Numbered from the stretch's first letter, positions 1-7,988 are shown. The stretch is 64,000 bases of DNA from Alistipes sp. (GCA_021201825.1 JAJQED010000041.1:62001-126000), one strand, 5' to 3'. Numbers and translations: made by a program. The notes: generated from the letters alone by a model not told the origin.

Positions 1-747
1 GGGTTCGAACTGATGGACCTCACGGGATTACTGCCTCTGATCTTCCCGGAACTGGCCGCCCTTAAGGGTGTGGATAGGGTCGGCAGGCATGCCCATAAGG
101 ATAATTTTATCCACACGCTGAAAGTCCTGGATAATGTGGCCCGCGTATCGGACGACCTGTGGTTGAGGTGGGCGGCCTTGCTGCACGACATTGCCAAGCC
201 AAAGACAAAGGCATACGATCCTAAAAACGGGTGGACATTCCATGGCCACGAAGTTGTCGGCTCGAAGATGGTTCCCCGGATATTCCGGCAAATGCGCCTG
301 CCGCTTAACGAGAAGATGAAGTTCGTCACAAAGCTCGTTTTCCTGCACCTGCGGCCCATTGTCCTCTCCGAAGACGAGGTTACCGATTCGGCGGTCCGCC
401 GCCTGCTGTTCGAGGCCGGGGACGATGTAGAGGCTCTTATGACCCTTTGCGAAGCGGATATCACCTCGGGAATCGAAAGCAAGGTTAAACGATACCTGGA
501 GAATTTCGCCCTGGTCCGTCGAAAGATGGAGGAGATCGAGGAGAAAGACCGTATACGTAACTTCCAGCCGCCCGTCTCAGGAGAACTTATCATGGAGACG
601 TACGGTATCGGCCCGAGCCGGGAGGTCGGTATTATAAAGGACGGGATTAAGGAAGCGATCCTCGAGGGCCGTATCGGCAACAATTATGAACAGGCATTTG
701 CCCTTATGGAAGAATTGGCTTCGGGCCTGGGCCTGTCGAAGAAATAA
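1..747 (+). CDS. cca: CCA tRNA nucleotidyltransferase, C-terminal part (5' end outside window)
   Basis: This is the C-terminal half of an enzyme that adds or repairs the 3'-CCA end of tRNAs in the cytoplasm. The frame is already open at base 1, so the gene starts upstream of the window; the ATG at 13 is only an internal codon. The visible part carries an HD-domain: a conserved histidine in HKDNFIHTL, then the LLHDIAK motif with the His-Asp metal pair around residues 58-59 after that ATG, followed by a helical C-terminus. Bacteroidota CCA enzymes are roughly 470-480 residues and have an N-terminal nucleotidyltransferase head, which must lie off the left edge. An HD-only hydrolase is the alternative, but the tRNA-binding-like tail fits the CCA enzyme better. 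Confidence 0.85.
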   Translation, partial: GFELMDLTGLLPLIFPELAALKGVDRVGRHAHKDNFIHTLKVLDNVARVSDDLWLRWAALLHDIAKPKTKAYDPKNGWTFHGHEVVGSKMVPRIFRQMRLPLNEKMKFVTKLVFLHLRPIVLSEDEVTDSAVRRLLFEAGDDVEALMTLCEADITSGIESKVKRYLENFALVRRKMEEIEEKDRIRNFQPPVSGELIMETYGIGPSREVGIIKDGIKEAILEGRIGNNYEQAFALMEELASGLGLSKK

Positions 748-786
748 TCACGGCATATATTTTGAACCCTCCGTAACCATAAAACT

Positions 787-2292
787 ATGGTTATGAAGCT
801 CAATATCCCGGATAACGGCAGCAAAAGGGTTGTTGTCGTGGGGGGCGGTTTCGCCGGCCTCCAGCTCGTTAAAAAACTCTCCAAAAGCGATTACCAAGTC
901 GTACTGATCGACCGGAACAATTTCCACATGTTCCAGCCGCTTTTGTACCAGGTGGCTACGGCAGAGCTCAGTCCGGGTGATATTGCGTTCCCGTTCCGTA
1001 AACTTTTCCGGGGTAAACGCGGGGTGTTCTATCGTATGGCGGAAGTACGCCGGGTGGATGTGAACCGCAACACGGTCCATACCGACCGGGGATCTCTCCG
1101 CTATGATTTTCTTGTGCTTGCGACCGGTTCGACGACTAACTTCTTCGGCATGCAGAATATCGAACGGGCGGCATACGCCATGAAAGAGGTCAGTGAGGCG
1201 GTAGCCATTCGTAACAGGGTCCTGCTCCATATCGAGAAAGCGGTGGAACTGCCCGATAATCCTATACGAAGTGCTTTGCTTAATATAGTAATAGTCGGAG
1301 GAGGGGCAACGGGGGTGGAACTTGCCGGGGCGTTCGCCGAGATGAAGCGGAGCGTGATGCCGAGGGATTATCCCGAATACCACCAAAAGGACATAAACAT
1401 TTACCTGATAGAGGGTTCCGGGCGCCTGCTCGGAACTATGAGCGAAAAGACCTCTCAAAAGACCCTCCAAATACTTACGGACCGTGGTGTAAAAGTACAC
1501 CTGAACAGCACCGTTGTGGACTACCGTAACAATAAAGTTATCCTCAAGGACGGCGGGGAGATACCTACCGACAACCTTATTTGGACCTCGGGTGTAACCG
1601 TAAAACTTCCGGACGGCCTCGAGAGGTTCGAAAAGGGCCGTGGTGAAAGGCTGTTGACAGATATGTATTTCCGGGTCAAAGGAGCGGACAATATCTTTGC
1701 CGTCGGGGACGCCTCAATACAGACGGACGACCCTGCAAACCCCAACGGATATCCGCAGCTGGCCCGTGTGGCCATAGAACAGGCGGGCCACCTGGCCCGT
1801 AACCTGACCCGGCTCGCAAAGGGCAAACTGCCGGAAAAGTTCGATTATACACAATATCCCGTCCTGGCTACCGTAGGACGGAACAAGGCGTTCCTCGAAT
1901 ATAAGGATTTCCGCATGGGTGGGTTCTTTGCCTGGGTAGCGTGGGCCGGGGTGCATTTGTTCCTGATCCTCGGGGTAAAGAACAAAGTCAGTATTTTCGG
2001 GGGATGGTTCTGGAATTATGTGACTTACGACCTGCCAAACCGGGTGATCATAATGCCGGAGGCCCCAATCGGCCAACCGCCCCGGAAAAAAAGCCCTGCA
2101 TCCAGGCCGGGCGGGAATAACCGAAAATCCAATGCCGATGCTGCCGGGGACAAACCCGCACAAAAGAGATCGAGTCCGCAAAGGAATAACACGAAAGACA
2201 GAACGTCCGGTACCGGAAAGCAAACCCGGACCAAACCGTCAGAAAGTCCTGCAAAAAGAACTCCGGCCCGGAAAGAAAAGGTAATGGCCTGA
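787..2292 (+). CDS. ndh: type II NADH dehydrogenase (NDH-2) with long basic C-terminal tail
   Basis: A single-subunit, non-proton-pumping NADH:quinone oxidoreductase bound to the inner face of the cytoplasmic membrane. Two dinucleotide-binding motifs are visible: VVVGGGFAG near the N-terminus (FAD) and VIVGGGATGVE near residue 170 (NADH). The active-site region HMFQPLLYQVAT and the late FAVGDAS motif are typical of the family. A hydrophobic segment near residues 378-400 (FFAWVAWAGVHLFLILGV) fits the membrane-anchoring C-terminus. After about residue 425 comes a tail of some 75 residues rich in Lys, Arg, Pro, Ser and Thr, which normal NDH-2 proteins lack; it looks disordered. ATG 787 and ATG 793 are both possible starts. 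Confidence 0.9.
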   Translation: MVMKLNIPDNGSKRVVVVGGGFAGLQLVKKLSKSDYQVVLIDRNNFHMFQPLLYQVATAELSPGDIAFPFRKLFRGKRGVFYRMAEVRRVDVNRNTVHTDRGSLRYDFLVLATGSTTNFFGMQNIERAAYAMKEVSEAVAIRNRVLLHIEKAVELPDNPIRSALLNIVIVGGGATGVELAGAFAEMKRSVMPRDYPEYHQKDINIYLIEGSGRLLGTMSEKTSQKTLQILTDRGVKVHLNSTVVDYRNNKVILKDGGEIPTDNLIWTSGVTVKLPDGLERFEKGRGERLLTDMYFRVKGADNIFAVGDASIQTDDPANPNGYPQLARVAIEQAGHLARNLTRLAKGKLPEKFDYTQYPVLATVGRNKAFLEYKDFRMGGFFAWVAWAGVHLFLILGVKNKVSIFGGWFWNYVTYDLPNRVIIMPEAPIGQPPRKKSPASRPGGNNRKSNADAAGDKPAQKRSSPQRNNTKDRTSGTGKQTRTKPSESPAKRTPARKEKVMA

Positions 2293-2299
2293 CGGTTTA

Positions 2300-2677
2300 T
2301 TAAAATTCGAAGCCCGACCGGGCTATGGCAGCAAGTAATTCCGTCCGCTGGCGCAGGGGCATATTTTCGATGACCAAACGGTAAGAACCCAATATCTTTT
2401 CCCGGAGGAAAGCGGCCGGTACATCTCCCGTAAGGTCGATCCCCAGCCAATGCCGCTTGCTCATGTGAGAAGCGTGGCCTGCGTACGGGCACTCCTCCAT
2501 TAACCGTGCTTTCTCCTCCGGAGCGCATTTGACACCAACCCACAGAAAGTCGCTGATGCCCGTATAGGCATACATCTTCCCGCCGACTTTAAATACCAGC
2601 GTATCGTCGTCGAACGGCATTGTCTCCTCGGTAAATGGAAGCGAAAGGCAGTAATCCCGCAAGTCCGCAATATCCAT
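2300..2677 (-). CDS. MmcQ/YjbR family protein
   Basis: A small cytoplasmic protein of the MmcQ/YjbR (CyaY-like fold) family, often annotated as DNA-binding but without an established function. The family pattern is clear: MDIADLRDYCLSLP at the start, the charged turn EETMPFDDDTLVFKVGGKM, then the conserved SKRHWLGIDL block near the C-terminus. I start at 2677 because the family begins with this methionine; the frame extends upstream to 2722, but that extension overlaps the hairpin terminator of the cold-shock gene. It converges with ndh with only 7 bases between the stop codons. Confidence 0.8.
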   Translation of the reverse strand: MDIADLRDYCLSLPFTEETMPFDDDTLVFKVGGKMYAYTGISDFLWVGVKCAPEEKARLMEECPYAGHASHMSKRHWLGIDLTGDVPAAFLREKILGSYRLVIENMPLRQRTELLAAIARSGFEF

Positions 2678-2706
2678 GGCTATGGGGTTTTGTAAGTGGT
2701 ACCTTA

Positions 2707-2741
2707 AAAAATCAAGCGGCATTCCCGGAGGAGTGCCGCTT
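2707..2741 (-). terminator. terminator of the cold-shock gene
   Basis: The inverted repeat AAGCGGCA (2714-2721) and TGCCGCTT (2734-2741) forms an 8-bp stem. On the minus strand it is followed by GATTTTTT, so it ends the transcript coming from the cold-shock gene at 2820-3020. Confidence 0.7.
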
Positions 2742-2819
2742 GTGTCTTGAAAGTAAAATAAACAGAGCTTACTTTTATATGAGTGTGTTCTGATTTGATT
2801 CTACTGAATAAGACCGGGC

Positions 2820-3020
2820 TTAGGCGTTAACTTCAACGTTAATGGCCTGTTCGCCTTTCTTGCCTTCCGATACGTCGAAAGAGACGTTCTGTCCCTCTTC
2901 GAGGCCGCGGAAGCCTTCTTTGTTGATTCCTGTGTAATGAACGAAAATGTCATTACCCTCTTCGGTCGTGATAAAGCCGTAACCTTTGGCAGAATCAAAC
3001 CATTTTACTGTACCTTTCAT
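2820..3020 (-). CDS. cold-shock protein (CspA family)
   Basis: A 66-residue single cold-shock domain that binds single-stranded RNA/DNA and acts as an RNA chaperone. Both nucleic-acid-binding motifs are visible: RNP1 as KGYGFI (residues about 12-17) and RNP2 as IFVHY (about 25-29); the N-terminus MKGTVKWFDSAKG is canonical. Length matches the family. It stands alone, with its own terminator at 2707-2741, and is divergent from the ferredoxin-PAS gene. The upstream 100 bases are AT-rich, but I could not place a clean TAnnTTTG box. Confidence 0.95.
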   Translation of the reverse strand: MKGTVKWFDSAKGYGFITTEEGNDIFVHYTGINKEGFRGLEEGQNVSFDVSEGKKGEQAINVEVNA

Positions 3021-3135
3021 AAAAAAATGATTAAGAAATAAATATCAGCAAAGGAAAGCAAAAACTTTCGGATTACCATACAAAATGGATTTTATTTTCT
3101 ATTTTTAACGCCCCGGGCCTTTGCCGGTTAAATTT

Positions 3136-3873
3136 ATGAAATTCTATTACATAAATAATTCCCTGTGCGAGGGGTGCGACGACTGTTCGCTGGGATGTCC
3201 GTCCGGGGCGGTCTATTCCTCGGCCGGCAAGCGGTTCATAATCCACGACAAATGTACTTCCTGCGGGGTGTGCCTGCGTAGTTGCGGGCATAGTGCCGTA
3301 AGTATCGAATCCATAGACGCTATGGTGGAGAGAATGGAGAACGCGGACCTATATCTCGGCCGAATCCGCCGCCTGGAGCAGGAGCTGGCCCAGGAAAAAG
3401 AGCGGTATGAAGATACGGAACGGGATCTGGCTACGGTCATGGAAAATTATCCCTCCGCTGCGGCTATATGCGGGCGCGGCGGCGATATAATACTGTCCAA
3501 CAGTTTGTTCTGCGATTTGACCTGCGGTGTGCCAGCCGAAAAAACAGCAGTTTGGATAGAATCTGCATTTAGGGGACAGCAACCCCCGGCGGTAGAAATC
3601 GAGGGCCGGAAATACTCTGTACAAACCGCCAGGCTTAGCGGCGGCCGTATATTATTGGTTATAGACGACCTTACCAATCCGGGGCTGCTGGCCGGAAGGG
3701 TAGCCGAGGCTCTGGATGCCGCCGTGCGGCGGCAGATGGAGACCGTACGTAAAATAGGCACCATACTCGGGAACGAAACATCGCTGACCCTTAACGATAT
3801 TAACCGGGCCGTCTCCTTATTGAGATCTTCCGGCACCGTCGGGGAAACTGCGGTCACAGGAACCGATAAATAA
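3136..3873 (+). CDS. 2[4Fe-4S] ferredoxin-PAS protein, sensory-hydrogenase-like without an H-cluster domain
   Basis: A probable cytoplasmic redox sensor of 245 residues. The N-terminus has two four-cysteine clusters, CEGCDDCSLGC (residues 11-21) and CTSCGVCLRSC (40-50), typical of a bacterial 2[4Fe-4S] ferredoxin. A charged helix likely to form a coiled coil follows (about 66-95), then a PAS-like domain (about 98-175) and a helical C-terminus. In group C sensory [FeFe] hydrogenases a ferredoxin domain, the H-cluster domain and a PAS domain come together next to a SpoIIE phosphatase; here the order is kept but the roughly 300-residue H-cluster domain is absent. The gene lies 6 bases before the phosphatase. 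I chose ATG 3136; the frame also opens at TTG 3121. Confidence 0.75.
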   Translation: MKFYYINNSLCEGCDDCSLGCPSGAVYSSAGKRFIIHDKCTSCGVCLRSCGHSAVSIESIDAMVERMENADLYLGRIRRLEQELAQEKERYEDTERDLATVMENYPSAAAICGRGGDIILSNSLFCDLTCGVPAEKTAVWIESAFRGQQPPAVEIEGRKYSVQTARLSGGRILLVIDDLTNPGLLAGRVAEALDAAVRRQMETVRKIGTILGNETSLTLNDINRAVSLLRSSGTVGETAVTGTDK

Positions 3874-3879
3874 TTTGGT

Positions 3880-5067
3880 ATGCAGGTAAGCCTATATACC
3901 GAGGTCGCGGCGGAATGCATCAACCATAAGGGCGAAAAGATTTGCGGGGACAATTTCACGGTCCGCCGTTCGGACAACGGCAACCGTACGATAGCCATCC
4001 TTTCGGACGGCCTCGGACACGGGGTCAGGGCCAATATACTCTCTGTGCTTACCAGTTCCATGCTGGCGAACTTCGCCGCCGTAAGGGAACAGCCGGCCCG
4101 TATCGCCGCAATGCTGGATGCAATGCTTCCCGTAAATTCGGCAACCGGAAAAAGTTACGCGACGTTCACCCTCGCCGATATCGACAACAGGACGGGCCGG
4201 GTGCTGTTGATGCAGTATGACAACCCGGAATCCATCCTGTTGCGGGGCAGTAATATGATGCCCGTAGCATGGTCCGGTCCGTACGATACGGGAGAGGGCC
4301 GGCCGGGAAAATTCAGGGTTGCCGAATTTGCCGTGTCTGCCGGGGACAGGCTGGTAATGCTTACCGACGGGGTAACCCAAAGCGGTCAGGCGACCGGTAT
4401 ATACCGTTTCGGTTGGGGCAGGGACAATGTCGCCGGTTTTTGTTCCGAAGTGATAACTTCCGACCCTACGGTCGATTCCACAGGGCTGGCGCGGCAGGTA
4501 GTCTCAAAAGCCCGTGGGAACGATAACGGCAATCCGTCGGACGACACCAGTTGTGTCGTAATGACGTTCCGTCCGCCGCGCCGGATGGTTCTGGTTTCGT
4601 GCCCGCCTGCTTTGGCAAGGGATAACCGGCAAATGGCCGGAGAGGTGATCTCTTTCGACGGCCCGAAAGTAATTTGCGGACAGCCGGTGGCCGCCATGAT
4701 CGCATCCCATACGGGCATACCGCTGGAACAGGATGAGAACTCCGGTACCGGCGACGGTTCGCTGGTCTATTCCCTTGCCGGGTTTGATGTGGTCACCGAC
4801 GGGATGATAGTTCCGGGTAAGGTCCTCGATATTCTCGAACATATCCCGGTGGGAACCGCAGTGGTCCCGGATAACGGCATTGCCTCCCGGATCGTGGGAA
4901 TGATGCTCGGAAACGACATTGTATATTTCCGGATCGGGATGAGACGTAATATCGATCCCCGCGGCATTGTGCCGGACGAATTCTCGATAAGACGCAATAT
5001 CCTGCGCCGTATCATCACCGTGCTGGAAGAAAAATTCGGCAAACAGGTGGAAACGAAATTTTATTGA
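3880..5067 (+). CDS. SpoIIE-type PP2C serine phosphatase
   Basis: A 395-residue PPM/SpoIIE family protein phosphatase, probably acting on a phosphorylated partner-switching protein or another Ser/Thr target. The metal-binding pattern of the family is present: GDNF near residue 28, ILSDGLGHG near 50, and MLTDGVTQSG near 160, ending around residue 230. The C-terminal part (about 230-395) holds KVICGQPVAAMIA and VTDGMIVPGKVLD, resembling the extra domain of SpoIIE phosphatases found beside sensory [FeFe] hydrogenases. It is co-directional with and 6 bases after the ferredoxin-PAS gene, so the pair probably forms a sensor-effector unit. No anti-sigma factor, kinase or hydrogenase gene is nearby. 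Confidence 0.85.
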   Translation: MQVSLYTEVAAECINHKGEKICGDNFTVRRSDNGNRTIAILSDGLGHGVRANILSVLTSSMLANFAAVREQPARIAAMLDAMLPVNSATGKSYATFTLADIDNRTGRVLLMQYDNPESILLRGSNMMPVAWSGPYDTGEGRPGKFRVAEFAVSAGDRLVMLTDGVTQSGQATGIYRFGWGRDNVAGFCSEVITSDPTVDSTGLARQVVSKARGNDNGNPSDDTSCVVMTFRPPRRMVLVSCPPALARDNRQMAGEVISFDGPKVICGQPVAAMIASHTGIPLEQDENSGTGDGSLVYSLAGFDVVTDGMIVPGKVLDILEHIPVGTAVVPDNGIASRIVGMMLGNDIVYFRIGMRRNIDPRGIVPDEFSIRRNILRRIITVLEEKFGKQVETKFY

Positions 5068-5087
5068 CCCGGGCTTTAACGTAATAA

Positions 5088-5115
5088 AAAGGGACGGAAA
5101 AATCCGTCCCTTTCT
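5088..5115. terminator. bidirectional terminator between convergent genes
   Basis: An 11-bp perfect stem, AAAGGGACGGA (5088-5098) and TCCGTCCCTTT (5103-5113), with an AAAA loop. It is followed by T-rich bases on the plus strand and by TTTT on the minus strand, so it can serve both the phosphatase gene and the facing M56 protease gene. Confidence 0.8.
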
Positions 5116-5121
5116 TCCCGT

Positions 5122-6369
5122 TTACCGGGATGGGGGGATCTCCATGTATAAACTAAAAGTCATTTCATCGCCGATCATTTCCAAAGCCTCTCCGCCCGAA
5201 TCATGTTTAAAAACCCTATAACTCGCTTCGGTGATTTTCACATTATGGGTAAGTATATCATGTTCTATGGTTTTACCTTTCATTATAGAATAACTTATTT
5301 CGCTATCCTCACCCATATCCCTGCAAATTATTATACCGTCGGTCAGGTAACTTACACCATCTATTACCGAATTGGTCGTGCCTGTTTCCCACATACCTAC
5401 TTCGTCATAAACATTATATGACCCGATGGGAATGTTATGGGCTTTGGCGATAGGGTACCACCATTCGGAAGAGAGGTCCCCGGAAGGCTCTTTGATCTTG
5501 GCGCAGGCTATCGACATTAAAACGGTCGCCGTAACAGGTAAAAGCACAGCCAGTTTGAGGCCTATCCTTTTAGCCGATCTTTCTTTTGTCATCATAACGA
5601 ATCTTTTTTTAACGGATGAGTAATTAAACCTACTGGCCATGTAGGGGTTGTTATTCCGGAAGATATTGTTCAAGAGTAACTGCATATAATCTCCTGTCGG
5701 GGAACCGGACCGGAGAACATCCAGGTCCGCTTCGTATTCGTGGTTCTCCCTGATCGCTTTCTTGTAAAGCCACACCAGCGGGTTGAACCAGAATAGACAT
5801 TGCAGCATTTCGATCGTCAGGACGTCTATGGTATGTTTTCGCCTGATATGTACAAGTTCGTGCCGTAAAATATCGGTGTTCAGGTATCCGTCGAGGTAAT
5901 CATTATTGCTTACGTATATTGTTTTCCAAAATGAAAATGGAGCCACAGATTCTTGCATTACGGCTATATTATAACCGGGACACACTTCCTGCCGTAACCG
6001 GCTTCCTGTCCGGATCAGTCGGGTTATATTGGTAATATACCTTGCCAGCATTATAATTATGGGAATTAAATACAGCCATAACAGCCAATTTTTAAATGGT
6101 CCGGTAACATCACTTCCGGCCCCCGTTAAGTTTATTATTCCCGTATCGATCGACGGGGTGACCCGCTCGATCACAGTGGTCAGGTTGTCTGTGACCCGTT
6201 GGACCGGGGCAACACGTATATGGATGAACGGTAGTGACAACGATATAGCCAGGCCAGCCAACAGGAAGAACCGTTTCAATGTCGGGCTGTTCTCGTTCCA
6301 TAGCAGCAGCCGGTAAAGGATGTATATGCCGGCGATCGCCAGGTTGGATTTTATAAGGAATGCCGTCAT
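5122..6369 (-). CDS. BlaR1/MecR1-like M56 membrane metalloprotease
   Basis: An inner-membrane zinc protease that in the BlaR1/MecR1 family senses an external signal and triggers cleavage of a partner BlaI repressor. The zinc motif HELVH is at residues 170-174, with the downstream EYEAD near 211-215. Hydrophobic segments appear near residues 5-24, 33-50, 95-117 and 272-288. The region after the last membrane segment is short (about 125 residues), has no penicillin-binding domain, and I do not recognise it, so the signal is unlikely to be a beta-lactam by direct acylation. Its start codon overlaps the stop of the BlaI-like gene by 4 bases (ATGA), indicating tight coupling. Confidence 0.85.
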   Translation of the reverse strand: MTAFLIKSNLAIAGIYILYRLLLWNENSPTLKRFFLLAGLAISLSLPFIHIRVAPVQRVTDNLTTVIERVTPSIDTGIINLTGAGSDVTGPFKNWLLWLYLIPIIIMLARYITNITRLIRTGSRLRQEVCPGYNIAVMQESVAPFSFWKTIYVSNNDYLDGYLNTDILRHELVHIRRKHTIDVLTIEMLQCLFWFNPLVWLYKKAIRENHEYEADLDVLRSGSPTGDYMQLLLNNIFRNNNPYMASRFNYSSVKKRFVMMTKERSAKRIGLKLAVLLPVTATVLMSIACAKIKEPSGDLSSEWWYPIAKAHNIPIGSYNVYDEVGMWETGTTNSVIDGVSYLTDGIIICRDMGEDSEISYSIMKGKTIEHDILTHNVKITEASYRVFKHDSGGEALEMIGDEMTFSLYMEIPPSR

Positions 6370-6737
6370 TTTTCCGCCTGCTCCAGTTTTTTGTCTATGA
6401 TCTCCCGTAGCTCTTTGAGTTGTTCCGGGCTAAGGGTCGTCTTCTCGGCAAAGAATGAGGCGAACTGGCCCGAGGAATTATTGAAAAAATTACTGATCAG
6501 ATGGTTAAGGTGACCTGAAAAGTAATCCTCTTTTTTAACTTTAGGATAGTACTCCCGGTTGGACCCATGCTGTTCGAACCCAATAAAACCTTTATCGGTC
6601 ATCCTTTTCAGGAGGGTTGCCACGGTAGTGGGGGCGGGCTTGGGATCGGGAAACTCGTCCATGATATTTTTCATATACCCCCGGCCTAACTTCCAGAGGT
6701 AACCCATTATTTGCTGTTCTGCACTCGTGAGCTGCAT
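6366..6737 (-). CDS. BlaI/MecI/CopY family repressor
   Basis: A winged-helix DNA-binding repressor of about 123 residues, partner of the M56 protease that follows it. The family pattern MQLTSAEQQIMGYLWKLG, then PKPAPTTVATLLKRMTDKGF (recognition helix) and a C-terminal dimerisation region with FFNNSSGQFASFF, is intact. I start at 6737, where the family alignment begins; the frame continues upstream to 6797, but that stretch contains the promoter and operator described at 6762-6801. The gene probably represses its own operon. Confidence 0.85.
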   Translation of the reverse strand: MQLTSAEQQIMGYLWKLGRGYMKNIMDEFPDPKPAPTTVATLLKRMTDKGFIGFEQHGSNREYYPKVKKEDYFSGHLNHLISNFFNNSSGQFASFFAEKTTLSPEQLKELREIIDKKLEQAEK

Positions 6738-6761
6738 GGCAATTCGTGTTTTTAGATTGTC

Positions 6762-6801
6762 TTCTACAAACGTAGAAATAAATTTGTCATTAAACAAATT
6801 T
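6762..6801 (-). promoter_or_regulatory. promoter with two inverted repeats, probable BlaI operator
   Basis: On the minus strand there is a -33 TTTG (6795-6798), a 20-bp spacer and a -7 box TACGTTTG (6767-6774), matching the Bacteroidota consensus TTTG/TAnnTTTG. The -7 box is the middle of a perfect palindrome, TTCTAC-AAAC-GTAGAA (6762-6777), and the -33 lies in a second inverted repeat, AAATTTGT-N6-ACAAATTT (6780-6801). BlaI-type repressors bind such dyads, so autorepression by promoter occlusion is a good inference. Confidence 0.75.
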
Positions 6802-6914
6802 CATCTCATTTTTTCCGATTATTTTTCCACGGCCTCTCATTCCGCTTCCCGGATCTCCGTACCGTGATAATGCCGGGGCCGGATTACGAAATGTTTAAAT
6901 TTTTTAAGAAATGT
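6802..6914. other. intergenic, no gene seen
   Basis: Between the BlaI promoter and the pheA promoter I see AT-rich sequence with no convincing open frame, and no clear hairpin terminator. Confidence 0.5.
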
Positions 6915-6944
6915 TTTGGACTTAACATTTTTTCTTTACTTTTG
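6915..6944 (+). promoter_or_regulatory. promoter of the Phe/Tyr biosynthesis operon
   Basis: A -33 TTTG (6915-6918), an 18-bp spacer and a -7 box TACTTTTG (6937-6944) fit the Bacteroidota promoter consensus. Transcription should start near 6951, about 37 bases before the leader peptide. Confidence 0.65.
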
Positions 6945-6987
6945 TCCCCGTGTAGGCCCCGTTGCGGCCAAAGTACGACACAGCATA

Positions 6988-7068
6988 ATGAAAAAGCATT
7001 TGCCATTTTACGGTTTTTATTTTTATTTCGGCTTTGAAAAAAGCGGACCGGATGGCGTATGTGCGTAG
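6988..7068 (+). CDS. Phe/Tyr-rich leader peptide (pheL-like)
   Basis: A 26-codon frame, beginning MKKHLPFYGFYFYFGF, sits between the promoter and pheA. Codons 7-16 hold five Phe and three Tyr; it ends at TAG 7066-7068. Its start resembles the classical enterobacterial PheL peptide (Lys-His, Pro, then a Phe run), and the operon it precedes makes both Phe and Tyr. Its end overlaps the antiterminator half-site at 7045-7053, which is the arrangement required for ribosome-controlled attenuation. The peptide itself presumably has no other function. Confidence 0.8.
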   Translation: MKKHLPFYGFYFYFGFEKSGPDGVCA

Positions 7069-7125
7069 CAAAGAGCGAATAAAAGCAGATATAATACGAA
7101 TCCGGTCCACAGGGCCGGATTTTTT
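7045..7125 (+). promoter_or_regulatory. transcription attenuator (antiterminator/terminator switch)
   Basis: Three segments compete. GGACCGGAT (7045-7053), inside the leader frame, is fully complementary to ATCCGGTCC (7100-7108). The latter also forms a 10-bp terminator stem, AATCCGGTCC (7099-7108) with GGGCCGGATT (7112-7121), with loop ACA and a T tract to 7125. A ribosome stalled on the Phe/Tyr codons would leave the first segment free, forming the antiterminator; a ribosome reaching the stop would cover part of it and let the terminator form. Confidence 0.8.
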
Positions 7126-7152
7126 GTTGAACGGACCAGGCAAGCAAAGTAT

Positions 7153-7980
7153 ATGAAAATAGCCATACAGGGATACCAGGGGTGCTTCCACGAGATCGTG
7201 GCCCGGAATTATTTCGGTGAGGATATACGCACGGTGCCGTGCGCCACGTTCCGTGAGGTGGCCGCACAGGTCTCTTCGGGAAGGTCGGACTATGGGGTCA
7301 TGGCCATCGAGAATTCCATCGCGGGCAGCATTATATCCAATTACAGTATCCTGCAGAACAGCAGCCTACAGGTGGCCGGGGAGGCTTACCTGCGTATCGA
7401 GCAGAACCTGATGGCCCTGCCGGGTACTCAGCTGGCCGATATCGAGGAGGTTCATTCCCACCCGATGGCGTTCCTGCAGTGCATCGACTTTTTGGACAGC
7501 CACCGTTGGAAACTGGTCGAGACGGAAGATACAGCTCTTAGCGCCCGTCACATTGCCGAACGGGGATTAAGAAATACGGCCGGTATCGCCAGCCGCCTGG
7601 CGGCCGAGCTTTTCGGCCTGGAGATTATCGCCCCGGCCATTAACAGTATCCGGCATAACTACACCCGCTTTATGATCCTCAAAAGGCACGACCACTATAT
7701 AGACCCGCAGGCCGACAAGGCGTCGCTTTACTTCAAGACAAACCATAAACAGGGTTCCCTTTTAAATGTGCTCAAGCAGATGGAAGATTCGTCCATCAAT
7801 ATGACAAAACTCCAGTCCTATCCCATCCCGGAGGAGCCGTGGCATTACCTTTTCCATATAGATATGGAGTTCGAGTGCCTCGACGATTATATCCGCATAT
7901 TGGACAAACTGCAGGTCACGGCCCACGAGGTACATGTTTACGGGGTATATAAAAGGGGGAACAATACGGGAATACAATAA
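7153..7980 (+). CDS. pheA: prephenate dehydratase with ACT domain
   Basis: Converts prephenate to phenylpyruvate, the committed step to phenylalanine. The 275-residue protein begins MKIAIQGYQGCFHEIVA and has the catalytic NYTRF motif near residues 172-176. The C-terminal ACT domain (from about residue 195; GSLLNVLKQMEDSSINMT) is the usual Phe-binding feedback domain, with the ESRP motif of proteobacterial enzymes replaced by QSYP. It is the first gene of a four-gene operon (next gene 8 bases on) and lies under the attenuator at 7045-7125. There is no fused chorismate mutase; that activity is in the last gene of the operon. Confidence 0.92.
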   Translation: MKIAIQGYQGCFHEIVARNYFGEDIRTVPCATFREVAAQVSSGRSDYGVMAIENSIAGSIISNYSILQNSSLQVAGEAYLRIEQNLMALPGTQLADIEEVHSHPMAFLQCIDFLDSHRWKLVETEDTALSARHIAERGLRNTAGIASRLAAELFGLEIIAPAINSIRHNYTRFMILKRHDHYIDPQADKASLYFKTNHKQGSLLNVLKQMEDSSINMTKLQSYPIPEEPWHYLFHIDMEFECLDDYIRILDKLQVTAHEVHVYGVYKRGNNTGIQ

Positions 7981-7988
7981 TAGGGCAG

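Noticed and set aside
5122-6369. Beta-lactam sensor by analogy with BlaR1
   Set aside because: No penicillin-binding domain after the membrane part and no beta-lactamase gene nearby, so a resistance role is not claimed.
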